55,318 nt of DNA from Eubacterium sp. UBA3279 (GTDB lineage: Bacteria > Bacillota > Clostridia > Lachnospirales > Lachnospiraceae), in NCBI GenBank assembly GCA_002361775.1, contig DETV01000049.1, positions 1-55,318 on the forward strand, in the 5' to 3' direction. Shown piece by piece: positions 33,562 to 42,215 of the stretch. The position numbers were made by a program, and so were the translations under genes. The notes below the pieces were generated by a model, which saw only the letters and a program-made list of their open reading frames with translations, was not told the origin of the DNA and did no database searches. Numbering within the stretch: the first letter of the stretch is position 1; each line of letters begins with the position of its first letter.

Positions 33562-33635
33562 AAAAATATCCGGAGATTTGAACATATATGAAAGATATTT
33601 CTCTTTCCTACACTTTCAAATCTCCGGATATTTTC
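33562..33635. terminator. Long-stem bidirectional terminator
   Basis: AAAATATCCGGAGATTTGA pairs with TCAAATCTCCGGATATTTT (33563-33581 with 33616-33634), about 19 bp perfect, 34-base loop. U-tracts on both strands. It ends the small-protein gene and possibly the MocR gene on the other strand. Confidence 0.8.
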
Positions 33636-33736
33636 TTATTATCATTGCAGAATAGAACATAAGGTAAATTTATATACCCTACATCCGTTTGCACAAAAAA
33701 TCATGAATCAGAATTTTTTTCTCACTTATATACCAA

Positions 33737-35209
33737 TCAAGAGAAAAAGGCTGTGTTATCTTCTCCACAAGCAGGAACTCTCCAGGCTTTTTCCAGTCGG
33801 GTTACAGCTTCCCGGATTTCATCTTCCGTCAAAGTAGCATACCCCATCAATACTGTGGCTCCCAATCGTTTCATCATATCTTTCTTTTCATTCTCTGATT
33901 CTTTTTCGATCACGTTTTCCACACAGTATTCTGAAAGGCCATAGACCTTCACACTTTCTTTTGCTGCCCGGCGAACCGCTTCCTCTTCACTCATACCATT
34001 TTTCATTTTCAACAGTACGTGTACTCCTGCATGTTCCCCCTGAACAGTACAGATATCTCTGAGTTTTTTCATTTCCGTCAACAGGCAATCGTGTTTGCTC
34101 CGATAAATTCCTCTCATCCTGTTCAAATGTCTTCCAAAATGGCCGTCTCTCAGAAATATCTCCACTATTTTCTGATCTACCCGGGATACGGTAACAGAAA
34201 AATTCTTTCCTCTTTCCCAGTATAAAGGAAGAAGCCGTTGAGGCAATACCATATAACTGATTCGGATTGCCGGAGCAAGAGAACGGGAAAATGTTCCAAG
34301 ATAAATCACCTTATCCCGGGAGTCATATCCCTGAAGACTGGGAATCGGCTTACCCTTATACCGAAATTCGCTGTCATAATCATCTTCTATGAGAAAACGA
34401 TCTTCCTCCGCCGCTGCCCAGGATAAAAGCTGCTGTCTCCTTTGAATAGGCATCACACTGCCCAGAGGAAATTGATGGGATGGCATCACATATGCCAGAT
34501 TCGCTCCACTTTTCTGAAGTTTTTGCAGATTCATTCCCATCTCATCCGGTTCCAGAGGAAATACCTCATAACCCATTTTTTTAAAGTCCTGATAGGCGCT
34601 CAGATACGTGGGATTATCCATGGCGATTTTCCATCCCATTCCCAAAATAATATGCAAAAGCAGGAGCAGGTAATCATTTCCTGCTCCCACAATAATCTGT
34701 TCCGGTTTACAATTTACACCTCTGGCATGATGAAGATAGGAAGCAATTTCCTGTCGAAAGCTTTCTTCTCCCTGAGAATCCCCCAGTTGAAACAGTCTCC
34801 CGTCATCCTCTGCCAGCACATTTTTGGAAATTTTTTTCCAGGTCTGATAAGGAAATCCATCCCTGTCAATTCCGCTTACAGAAAAATCATACCTGTATTT
34901 TTGTTTTTCAGGAATACTTTCTTTGTATTTGGAATTCACCCTGGGAATCTGATATAGCTGATCCACTTCACAGGCAAAGTACCCCCTGCAAGGCTGGGAA
35001 ATCATATATCCTTCCGCAAGAAGCTGCTCGTAAGCCAGATCCACTGTACTGCGGCTTACGCCCAGATGAGACGCCAGTGTTCGGGAAGAGGGAAGCTTCT
35101 CCCCTGCAAGAATCTTTCCCGACTGAATCTCATCCCGAATATATTCATAAATCTGCCCATACATGGGACTTCCTTTTTTCTTTTCCAGGGAAATTGTTAA
35201 TATATTCAT
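33737..35209 (-). CDS. MocR/PdxR-type GntR-aminotransferase regulator lacking the PLP lysine
   Basis: Regulator of 490 residues: a GntR winged helix at residues ~13-78 (GEKLPSSRTLASHLGVSR, STVDLAYEQLLAEGYM) joined to an aminotransferase class I-like domain (~110-470). In most MocR proteins the PLP Schiff-base lysine lies in a GTFSKxLxP motif; here the same place reads GTFSRSLAP, with Arg309 (codon CGT). The aspartate motif IEDDYDSEFRY is kept. Effector binding without a Schiff base is therefore likely. Its ATG overlaps the stop of glnS (TAATG), so it is translated with glnS. Its targets are unknown; family members control GABA, PLP or amino acid genes. Confidence 0.88.
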   Translation of the reverse strand: MNILTISLEKKKGSPMYGQIYEYIRDEIQSGKILAGEKLPSSRTLASHLGVSRSTVDLAYEQLLAEGYMISQPCRGYFACEVDQLYQIPRVNSKYKESIPEKQKYRYDFSVSGIDRDGFPYQTWKKISKNVLAEDDGRLFQLGDSQGEESFRQEIASYLHHARGVNCKPEQIIVGAGNDYLLLLLHIILGMGWKIAMDNPTYLSAYQDFKKMGYEVFPLEPDEMGMNLQKLQKSGANLAYVMPSHQFPLGSVMPIQRRQQLLSWAAAEEDRFLIEDDYDSEFRYKGKPIPSLQGYDSRDKVIYLGTFSRSLAPAIRISYMVLPQRLLPLYWERGKNFSVTVSRVDQKIVEIFLRDGHFGRHLNRMRGIYRSKHDCLLTEMKKLRDICTVQGEHAGVHVLLKMKNGMSEEEAVRRAAKESVKVYGLSEYCVENVIEKESENEKKDMMKRLGATVLMGYATLTEDEIREAVTRLEKAWRVPACGEDNTAFFS

Positions 35210-36873
35210 TATTTTGGTAATTTAAAAGAACTCTTCAGAGAAACAATACGGTTAAATACCAGCGCATCTTCTCTGGAATCTTTAGCGTCCACACAGAAGA
35301 AACCGTTTCTCACAAACTGGAAACTATCGTATGCTTTTACATTTTTCAGACTTTTTTCCAGATAACAATTCTTTACTACGGTAAGAGAATTCGGATTCAG
35401 GTTCAGGGAACCGTCTTCATTATAAACACCTTTTTCTTCATCAATGATATTTTCATAAAGACGTACTTCTGCCTGAACATTTTCTGCTGCGCTTACCCAA
35501 TGGATAGTTCCTTTTACTTTTCTTCCATCCGGAGAATTTCCTCCTTTGGAAGCCGGATCATAGGTACAGTGAACCACTGTCACATTTCCATCTTCATCCG
35601 TCTCGTAACCGGTGCAGGTAACAAAATAAGCGTTCATCAGACGTACTTCATTTCCCGGATACAAACGTTTATATTTCTTCGGAGGTTCCACCATAAAGTC
35701 TTCCCGTTCAATATACAGTTCTTTACTAAATGGGACCATTCTTGTTCCCAATGCTTCATTCTCCAGATTATTTGGAGCTTCCAGTTCTTCTGTCTGACCT
35801 TCCGGATAATTGTCGATCACCAGTTTAACCGGATCAAGAACTGCCATCACACGAGGACGTTTTAATTTCAGATCCTCCCGGATACAGTACTCCAACATAG
35901 CGTAGTCTACAGAACTGTTTGCTTTGGAAACGCCGCAAAGTTCCACAAACATTTTTATAGATTCCGGTGTGAATCCTCTTCTTCTTAAAGCCGCAATGGA
36001 AACCAGACGAGGATCATCCCATCCGTCTACGATGCCCTCTTCCACCAGCCGTTTGATATAACGTTTTCCTGTAATCACATTGGTAAGATATAATTTTGCA
36101 AATTCAATCTGCTTGGGAGGGAAAGGATATTCCAGTTCTTTTACCACCCAGTCATACAGCGGACGATGATCTTCAAATTCCAGTGTACAGATAGAGTGGG
36201 TTACCCCTTCAATCGCATCCTCAATAGGATGAGCAAAATCATACATGGGATAAATACACCACTTATCTCCTGTATTATGATGGTTCATATGTGCCACACG
36301 ATAAATAACAGGATCTCTCATGTTGATATTGGGAGATGCCATATCAATTTTAGCCCGGAGTACTTTTGTACCATCTTCAAATTCTCCGTTTTTCATTCTT
36401 TCAAACAAATCCAGATTTTCTTCAATACTTCTGTCTCTGTAAGGACTGTTTTTTCCCGGCTCCGTAAGAGTTCCCCGGTATTCTCTGATTTCTTCTGCCG
36501 ACAGGTCACAGACAAAGGCTTTTCCTTTTTTTATCAGTTTTACTGCCGCTTCATACATCTGGTCAAAATAATTGGAGGCAAAAAACAGACGTTCTTCCCA
36601 ATCTGCTCCCAGCCATTTTACGTCCGCCTCAATAGACTCCACAAACTCCACCTTTTCTTTTGTGGGGTTGGTATCATCAAAACGCAAGTTGAATTTTCCA
36701 TTATACTCCTGAGATAAGCCATAATTTAACAGGATGGATTTTGCGTGTCCAATATGAAGATACCCATTAGGTTCCGGTGGAAAACGGGTGCAGATTGTCT
36801 CATATTTTCCTTCTGCCAGGTCTTTTTCTATAATCTGTTCAATAAAATTCTTGGAAACCACTTCTTTTTCCAT
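35209..36873 (-). CDS. glnS: Glutaminyl-tRNA synthetase
   Basis: Charges tRNA-Gln with glutamine using ATP; 554 residues, normal length. Class I HIGH motif is PPEPNGYLHIGHAKS. The second motif, usually VMSKR, is ITGKRYIKRLVEEGIVDGWD, a variant I know from clostridial GlnRS. The anticodon-binding C-terminal barrels cover residues ~340-554. The ATG at 36873 has GAGGAGGA upstream; the in-frame ATG at 36888 has none. No T-box leader is visible in the short upstream region. It overlaps the MocR gene. Confidence 0.95.
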   Translation of the reverse strand: MEKEVVSKNFIEQIIEKDLAEGKYETICTRFPPEPNGYLHIGHAKSILLNYGLSQEYNGKFNLRFDDTNPTKEKVEFVESIEADVKWLGADWEERLFFASNYFDQMYEAAVKLIKKGKAFVCDLSAEEIREYRGTLTEPGKNSPYRDRSIEENLDLFERMKNGEFEDGTKVLRAKIDMASPNINMRDPVIYRVAHMNHHNTGDKWCIYPMYDFAHPIEDAIEGVTHSICTLEFEDHRPLYDWVVKELEYPFPPKQIEFAKLYLTNVITGKRYIKRLVEEGIVDGWDDPRLVSIAALRRRGFTPESIKMFVELCGVSKANSSVDYAMLEYCIREDLKLKRPRVMAVLDPVKLVIDNYPEGQTEELEAPNNLENEALGTRMVPFSKELYIEREDFMVEPPKKYKRLYPGNEVRLMNAYFVTCTGYETDEDGNVTVVHCTYDPASKGGNSPDGRKVKGTIHWVSAAENVQAEVRLYENIIDEEKGVYNEDGSLNLNPNSLTVVKNCYLEKSLKNVKAYDSFQFVRNGFFCVDAKDSREDALVFNRIVSLKSSFKLPK

Positions 36874-36968
36874 TCTTGTCCTCCTCAAATCCTCTATGAT
36901 TCTCTAAACATTTTGACCCCATCATACCATAGATTTACTGATTTTCATAGTTCTTTACAAAATTTTTT

Positions 36969-37058
36969 TGTAACAGTTCAGCCATACAGTGTACGGGAAG
37001 CGCAAAACATGCTTGCATGTTTTTGCAAGCGGACATCTGTATGAGCTGAACTGTTACA
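36969..37058. repeat. Large imperfect palindrome with 14-bp perfect ends
   Basis: TGTAACAGTTCAGC at 36969-36982 is exactly repeated inverted at 37045-37058. Inside are ATACAG/CTGTAT and a central GCAAAACATGC/GCATGTTTTTGC stem, so about 90 bases can fold into one long hairpin. Plus-strand T6 follows at 37060-37065; T7 precedes it. No ORF is inside. It lies between glnS and ftsH, both on the minus strand. It looks like an extragenic palindromic or MITE-like element more than a terminator, since the minus strand downstream of it begins with A, not T. Confidence 0.75.
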
Positions 37059-37076
37059 TTTTTTCTTACCCATCAC

Positions 37077-38918
37077 TTACTCACCCAGAATCTTCATAAA
37101 TTCGTCCCCTGTGATAGTTTCATTTTCATAAAGATATTTTGCCAGTTCATGAAGCTTCATAATATTTTCCTTTAAAATCTGAGCAGCCTTCTCATGCTGT
37201 TTTCTCACCAGTTCCACCACTTTACGGTCTATCTGTGTCTGAGTTTCAAAAGAACAAGCCAGAGAAGCATCTCCTCCTAAATACTGATTGGACACAGTCT
37301 CCATAGCCACCATATCAAATTCATCACTCATACCAAACCGGGTAATCATACCTCTGGCCAGCTTTGTAGCCTGTTCAATATCGTTGGAAGCTCCTGTAGT
37401 GATCGAGTGGAAAATAAGCTCCTCTGCTGCCCGGCCTCCTGTAAAGGTTGCAATCTTGTTCTCCAGTTCTTCTTTGGACATCAGGAAATGCTCTTCCTCA
37501 TCCACCTGCATGGTATAACCTAACGCGCCGGAAGTTCTTGGGATGATCGTAATCTTGTGAACCGGAGCGGAATGAGACTGTTTTGCCGCCACCAGCGCAT
37601 GACCAATCTCATGATATGCAACAATCAGCTTTTCTTTCTCGGAAAGCACACGGTTTTTCTTCTGGTATCCGGCAATAACTACTTCTATACTTTCCTCCAT
37701 ATCTGCCTGATTCGCAAACCTTCTGCCATCCCGCACTGCGCGAAGAGCCGCTTCATTGACAATATTTGCCAGTTCTGCGCCGGAAGCGCCGGAAGCAGCC
37801 TTTGCAATTGCATTGAAATCCACATTGTCGGCGATCTTAATCTTCTTTGCATGTACTTTCAGGATTTCTTCCCTTCCCTGAAGATCCGGAAGTTCCACAG
37901 GAATTCTTCTGTCAAAACGTCCCGGACGAAGCAGAGCCGGATCCAGTGAATCCGGACGGTTGGTGGCAGCCAGAATTACCACTCCCTTGGAACCGTCAAA
38001 ACCATCCATCTCAGTAAGAAGCTGGTTCAATGTCTGTTCTCGTTCATCATTTCCACCCATATTGCCGTCACGTTTTTTACCAATGGTATCAATCTCATCA
38101 ATAAATACAATACAGGGAGCTTTTTCATTTGCCTGCTGGAACAGATCACGAACCTTGGCTGCTCCCATACCTACAAACATCTCTACGAATTCAGAACCGG
38201 AAATAGAGAAGAAAGGAACATTGGCTTCTCCGGCTACCGCCTTTGCCAGCAAGGTTTTACCTGTTCCGGGAGGGCCTACCAGCAAAGCTCCTTTTGGCAT
38301 CTGGGCTCCGATATCCCGGTACATCTCCGGATGATGAAGATAATCCACAATCTCTGTAAGCAGTTCTTTTGCCTCATCCTCACCTGCCACATCGGAAAAC
38401 TTAATTCCTGTGGCGGACTTTACATAAACTTTTGCATTACTCTTGCCAAACATCATAGCGCCGGGACCGCCGCCCATGCTCTTAGCCATCTTTTTGGAAA
38501 GAATATTACCTATTACAATAAAGATCACAATAGGTATTACCCAGGTAAGAAGCAGCGCCAGGAATGGGGATTGCTGTTTAGGTATCTCTGCCCCATACTT
38601 TACATTTTTCTGTTCCAGGCGGGCTAAAAGTTCCGGATCATCCATGATACCGGTCTTGCAGATCTGCTCTTTTCCATTCACCTTCACCACATAGTAAATC
38701 GTGTATGTCTGATTCTGTACCTCAACCTGCTCCACATTTCCCTGATCCACCTGTTTTACAAAATCACTGTAAGTAGTTTCTTTAATACGGCCTTCTGTCA
38801 TCCAGGGAACCAGAACAAAATTCAGTACCATCAAAATACCGAATGCGATCAAATAATAAAACATCACCGGACGTTTCGGCTTTTTATTTTTCAGTTCTTC
38901 TAAATCCATAAAATTCAT
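37077..38918 (-). CDS. ftsH: ATP-dependent zinc metalloprotease FtsH
   Basis: Membrane-bound AAA+ protease degrading misfolded and regulatory proteins, 613 residues from the chosen start. Two N-terminal helices (MFYYLIAFGILMVLNFVLV and LALLLTWVIPIVIFIVIGNI) flank an extracytoplasmic domain. Walker A GPPGTGKTLLAKAV, Walker B IVFIDEID, second region of homology TNRPDSLDPALLRPGRFDRR and zinc motif HEIGH follow. The ATG at 38918 is favoured because GGAGG lies 8 bases upstream; the ATG at 38936 has no site, and 38909 is also possible. Own promoter upstream. HEIGH rather than HEAGH is a mild variation that keeps both zinc histidines. Confidence 0.94.
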   Translation of the reverse strand: MNFMDLEELKNKKPKRPVMFYYLIAFGILMVLNFVLVPWMTEGRIKETTYSDFVKQVDQGNVEQVEVQNQTYTIYYVVKVNGKEQICKTGIMDDPELLARLEQKNVKYGAEIPKQQSPFLALLLTWVIPIVIFIVIGNILSKKMAKSMGGGPGAMMFGKSNAKVYVKSATGIKFSDVAGEDEAKELLTEIVDYLHHPEMYRDIGAQMPKGALLVGPPGTGKTLLAKAVAGEANVPFFSISGSEFVEMFVGMGAAKVRDLFQQANEKAPCIVFIDEIDTIGKKRDGNMGGNDEREQTLNQLLTEMDGFDGSKGVVILAATNRPDSLDPALLRPGRFDRRIPVELPDLQGREEILKVHAKKIKIADNVDFNAIAKAASGASGAELANIVNEAALRAVRDGRRFANQADMEESIEVVIAGYQKKNRVLSEKEKLIVAYHEIGHALVAAKQSHSAPVHKITIIPRTSGALGYTMQVDEEEHFLMSKEELENKIATFTGGRAAEELIFHSITTGASNDIEQATKLARGMITRFGMSDEFDMVAMETVSNQYLGGDASLACSFETQTQIDRKVVELVRKQHEKAAQILKENIMKLHELAKYLYENETITGDEFMKILGE

Positions 38919-38972
38919 CTCCTTTTCCTCCGACATTTTTACAAAAAACGTCGAAACATATACTATACTACT

Positions 38973-39001
38973 ATATTAGCCTCCTTGATAACGTTCTGCA
39001 A
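38973..39001 (-). promoter_or_regulatory. Promoter of ftsH
   Basis: Minus-strand -35 TTGCAG (38996-39001), 17-base spacer, -10 TAATAT (38973-38978). It is back-to-back with the nadA promoter. Confidence 0.5.
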
Positions 39002-39051
39002 GGAAAGGTTTTGAAAAAAAATCTAAACTTTATATAAAATATAATTTATTT

Positions 39052-39086
39052 ACTGTCTTGTCAGTTGTATATTTTAAGTGTATAAT
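39052..39086 (+). promoter_or_regulatory. Promoter of the nadABC-niaR operon, with possible NiaR operator
   Basis: -35 TTGTCA (39058-39063), 17-base spacer, perfect -10 TATAAT (39081-39086). ACTGTCTTGTCAGT (39052-39065), an interrupted inverted repeat, overlaps the -35 and could bind NiaR; the operator assignment is tentative. Confidence 0.55.
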
Positions 39087-39139
39087 GCGAAGAAGCAGCG
39101 GATAGCTGCGCTGGTACTATACCAAGGAGGAAAAAAATT

Positions 39140-40045
39140 ATGACTGTAAAAGAAGAAATCCAGTCTTTAAAGAAAGAAAAAAATGCTTTGATCCTGGCAC
39201 ATTACTACGTACCTGCCGAAGTGCAGGAGGTGGCTGATTATATCGGCGATTCCTTTTATTTAAGTAAAATTGCCACACAGACACAGGCAGATATTCTTGT
39301 TTTATGCGGCGTTTCATTTATGGGAGAAAGCGCCAAGATTCTGAATCCGGAAAAAAAGGTTTTGCTCCCGGATGCTTCATCTGACTGTCCCATGGCTCAT
39401 ATGGCTGATGTGGAACGTATTCAGGCTATGCGACAGCAATATCCTGATCTGGCCGTTGTCTGTTACATCAATTCCACCGCTGAATTAAAACAGCATTCCG
39501 ATGTGTGCGTTACATCTGCCAATGCATTAAAAATTGTAAAAGCCCTTCCTAATAAATATATTTATTTTATCCCCGATGAAAATCTGGGACAGTATGTGGC
39601 GTCTAAAGTCCCTGAAAAGACCTTTATTTTCAATGACGGACGGTGTCCCATCCATGCACAGTTAACAAAGGAAGCTCTGGAACAGGCAAAAACTCAGCAC
39701 CCGGAAGCCAAAGTGCTGGTTCATCCGGAATGCGTACCTGCAGTTTTGGAACTGGCTGATTATATCGGAAGTACCTCCGGTATTATCCAATATGCTACAG
39801 AAAGTCCTTCCAATGCGTTTATTATCTGTACGGAAGATGGCGTTCTCTATGAACTTCAGCAAAAAAATCCAGATAAGCATTTTTACATGGTACAGGAGAA
39901 TTTTTCCTGCCCCGGAATGAAACTGGTCACCCTGAAAAAAGTGCGGGATGCTCTGAAATATGAACAAAACCAGGTAACTGTCAGCAAATCTCTCCAAACC
40001 GCATCCCTCTCTCCCCTGCAGCGGATGCTGGAGCTTGCAAAATAA
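39140..40045 (+). CDS. nadA: Quinolinate synthase NadA
   Basis: Condenses iminoaspartate with dihydroxyacetone phosphate to quinolinate; 301 residues, cytoplasmic. Three conserved 4Fe-4S cysteines are visible in LCGVSFMGES, HPECVP and FSCPGM. HYYVPAEVQEVADYIGDSF near the N-terminus and PDENLGQYVA are signature segments. AAGGAGG lies before the ATG. First gene of the nadABC-niaR operon. Confidence 0.97.
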   Translation: MTVKEEIQSLKKEKNALILAHYYVPAEVQEVADYIGDSFYLSKIATQTQADILVLCGVSFMGESAKILNPEKKVLLPDASSDCPMAHMADVERIQAMRQQYPDLAVVCYINSTAELKQHSDVCVTSANALKIVKALPNKYIYFIPDENLGQYVASKVPEKTFIFNDGRCPIHAQLTKEALEQAKTQHPEAKVLVHPECVPAVLELADYIGSTSGIIQYATESPSNAFIICTEDGVLYELQQKNPDKHFYMVQENFSCPGMKLVTLKKVRDALKYEQNQVTVSKSLQTASLSPLQRMLELAK

Positions 40046-40062
40046 AAAAGAAGGTAAAAGCA

Positions 40063-41349
40063 ATGAAAACTGATATTCTTATTGTAGGGTGCGGAGTAGC
40101 CGGACTCTACGCTGCGCTGAACCTGCCTCAGAACAGGCAGATTCTTATGATCACAAAATCAGATGCCGAAAGCAGCGATTCCTTTCTGGCTCAGGGAGGC
40201 ATCTGTGTACTGAAAAACGATGATGACTATGATTCCTTTTTTGAAGATACCATGAAGGCAGGTCATTACGAAAACAACCGGGAATCCGTAGATATTATGA
40301 TACGCTCTTCCAGGGATGTAATCCGGGATTTGATAAACTACGGTGTTGATTTCACAAAAAAAGACGGAGAATTACGTTATACTAAGGAAGGCGCTCACAG
40401 TACCAACCGTATTCTCTACCACGAAGATATTACCGGAGAAGAAATTACCAGTAAGCTTCTGGCCCGGGTACGGGAACGGGAAAATATTACATTATTGGAA
40501 TATACTTCCATGGAAGATCTTCTGGTAAAAAACGAAGAGTGTGTGGGAATAGTGGCAAAGGATCAAAACCATCATATTTTCCCCATTCAGGCATCCTGTA
40601 CTCTTCTCGCCTGCGGAGGAATCGGCGGTCTTTACGAACACTCCACCAATTTTCCCCATCTTACCGGGGACGGTCTGGCTGTGTGCTTAAAACATCAGGT
40701 GGAACTTCTTCATCCTGATTATATCCAGATTCATCCTACCACCTTTTATTCCTCAAAACCGGGACGACAGTTCCTGATTTCTGAATCAGTCCGTGGAGAA
40801 GGGGCCCATCTGTATAATAAAGCGGGAGAACGCTTCACCAATGAACTTCTTCCCAGAGATCTTCTTACGAAAGAAATCTTAAAACAAATGGAAAAGGATC
40901 AGACGGATTATGTCATGCTGGATATGCGTCCTATTGGAGAAGAAACCATACGGGAACATTTTCCTCACATTTATCAGCACTGTCTGGAAGAAGGATTTGA
41001 CCCCACAAAAGAACCCATTCCCATTGTGCCTGCTCAACATTATTTTATGGGCGGCATCAAAGTTGACCGTTATTCCAAAACTTCCATGAACCGACTGTAC
41101 GCGGCGGGAGAAACCAGTTGTAACGGTGTTCACGGCGCCAACCGCCTTGCCAGCAACTCCCTTCTGGAAAGTCTTGTTTTTGCCAAAAGGGCCGCTTTAC
41201 ATATGGAGGAACATGAATTAAAATATCCTGTAGAGCAGGAAACAATTTCCATCGATTTTTCTTTATATGAAGATGAAAAAAAGTTACATGACGAAAACAA
41301 AAAAATGATTTTCAGTGAAATAGAAAGGACAAGAAAAGAACATGAATAA
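40063..41349 (+). CDS. nadB: L-aspartate oxidase NadB
   Basis: FAD enzyme oxidising L-aspartate to iminoaspartate, the NadA substrate; 428 residues, shorter than the ~530 of E. coli because the C-terminal helical part is reduced, as in many clostridia. FAD motif VGCGVAGLYAA at the N-terminus; SFLAQGGICV; HPTTFY; GAHLYNKAGERF; and GETSCNGVHGANRLASNSLLE. In anaerobes fumarate is the likely electron acceptor. It starts 18 bases after nadA and overlaps nadC by 8 bases. Confidence 0.95.
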   Translation: MKTDILIVGCGVAGLYAALNLPQNRQILMITKSDAESSDSFLAQGGICVLKNDDDYDSFFEDTMKAGHYENNRESVDIMIRSSRDVIRDLINYGVDFTKKDGELRYTKEGAHSTNRILYHEDITGEEITSKLLARVRERENITLLEYTSMEDLLVKNEECVGIVAKDQNHHIFPIQASCTLLACGGIGGLYEHSTNFPHLTGDGLAVCLKHQVELLHPDYIQIHPTTFYSSKPGRQFLISESVRGEGAHLYNKAGERFTNELLPRDLLTKEILKQMEKDQTDYVMLDMRPIGEETIREHFPHIYQHCLEEGFDPTKEPIPIVPAQHYFMGGIKVDRYSKTSMNRLYAAGETSCNGVHGANRLASNSLLESLVFAKRAALHMEEHELKYPVEQETISIDFSLYEDEKKLHDENKKMIFSEIERTRKEHE

Positions 41350-42196
41350 TCAGATTACCATGACCTTAAACGTTGATCACCTGCTGCTGCAGGCGCTTTC
41401 AGAGGATATCACCAGCGAAGATATCACCACCAATTCCGTAATGCGTGAAGCTATGGCAGGAGAAGTACAGTTAATCTGTAAACAGGACGGTATTATTGCC
41501 GGACTGCAGATTTTTGAAAGAGTCTTCCAATTACTGGATGATACCGTGGAAGTGGAATTTTACTGTAAAGATGGCGATTTTGTAACCGCCGGACAGCTCA
41601 TGGCTCTGGTAAAAGGGGATATCCGGGCTCTTCTTTCCGGAGAACGGGTGGCGCTGAATTATCTCCAGAGAATGAGTGGAATTGCCACCTACACCAATTC
41701 CATTGCCAGATTATTAAAGGGAAGCAAAACAAAACTTCTGGATACAAGAAAAACAACTCCCAATATGCGTATTTTTGAAAAATATGCTGTAAAAGTTGGA
41801 GGCGGATACAATCACCGTTATAATCTGTCCGATGGTATCCTTCTGAAGGATAATCACATCGGGGCAGCAGGAAGCGTAACAAAAGCTATCCAGATGGCAA
41901 AAGAATACGCTCCTTTCGTTCGGAAAATCGAAATCGAAGTGGAAAATCTTGATATGGTAAAAGAAGCTGTGGAAGCCGGAGCAGATATTATCATGTTGGA
42001 TAATATGACTCCGGAAATGATGAAAGAAGCCATTGCCATCATCGACGGCAGAGCAGAGACAGAATGCTCCGGAAATGTAACCCGGGAAAATGTAGAACGC
42101 CTTCTGGATATAGGAGTAGACTATATTTCCAGCGGCGCCCTGACTCATTCTGCCCCTATTATGGACATCTCTCTGAAAAATCTTCACGCAGTCTGA
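41342..42196 (+). CDS. nadC: Nicotinate-nucleotide pyrophosphorylase (carboxylating) NadC
   Basis: Converts quinolinate and PRPP to nicotinate mononucleotide; 284 residues. Motifs: EDITSEDITTNS, LNYLQRMSGIATYT, LLDTRKTTPNMRIFEKYAVKVGGG (split here as LLDTRKTTPNMR and YAVKVGGG), LLKDNHI and IEIEVEN. The ATG lies inside the nadB end, and translation is probably coupled. It closes the de novo NAD pathway in this operon. Confidence 0.97.
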   Translation: MNNQITMTLNVDHLLLQALSEDITSEDITTNSVMREAMAGEVQLICKQDGIIAGLQIFERVFQLLDDTVEVEFYCKDGDFVTAGQLMALVKGDIRALLSGERVALNYLQRMSGIATYTNSIARLLKGSKTKLLDTRKTTPNMRIFEKYAVKVGGGYNHRYNLSDGILLKDNHIGAAGSVTKAIQMAKEYAPFVRKIEIEVENLDMVKEAVEAGADIIMLDNMTPEMMKEAIAIIDGRAETECSGNVTRENVERLLDIGVDYISSGALTHSAPIMDISLKNLHAV

Positions 42197-42215
42197 GAAA
42201 GGAGCTGGATAAATC

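Noticed and set aside
36889..36968. T-box riboswitch upstream of glnS
   Set aside because: The leader is too short, and no T-box sequence or specifier hairpin was seen.
36969..37065. Rho-independent terminator for ftsH or glnS
   Set aside because: The stem would serve, but the minus-strand sequence after it starts with an A-run, while the T-run is on the strand with no gene ending there.
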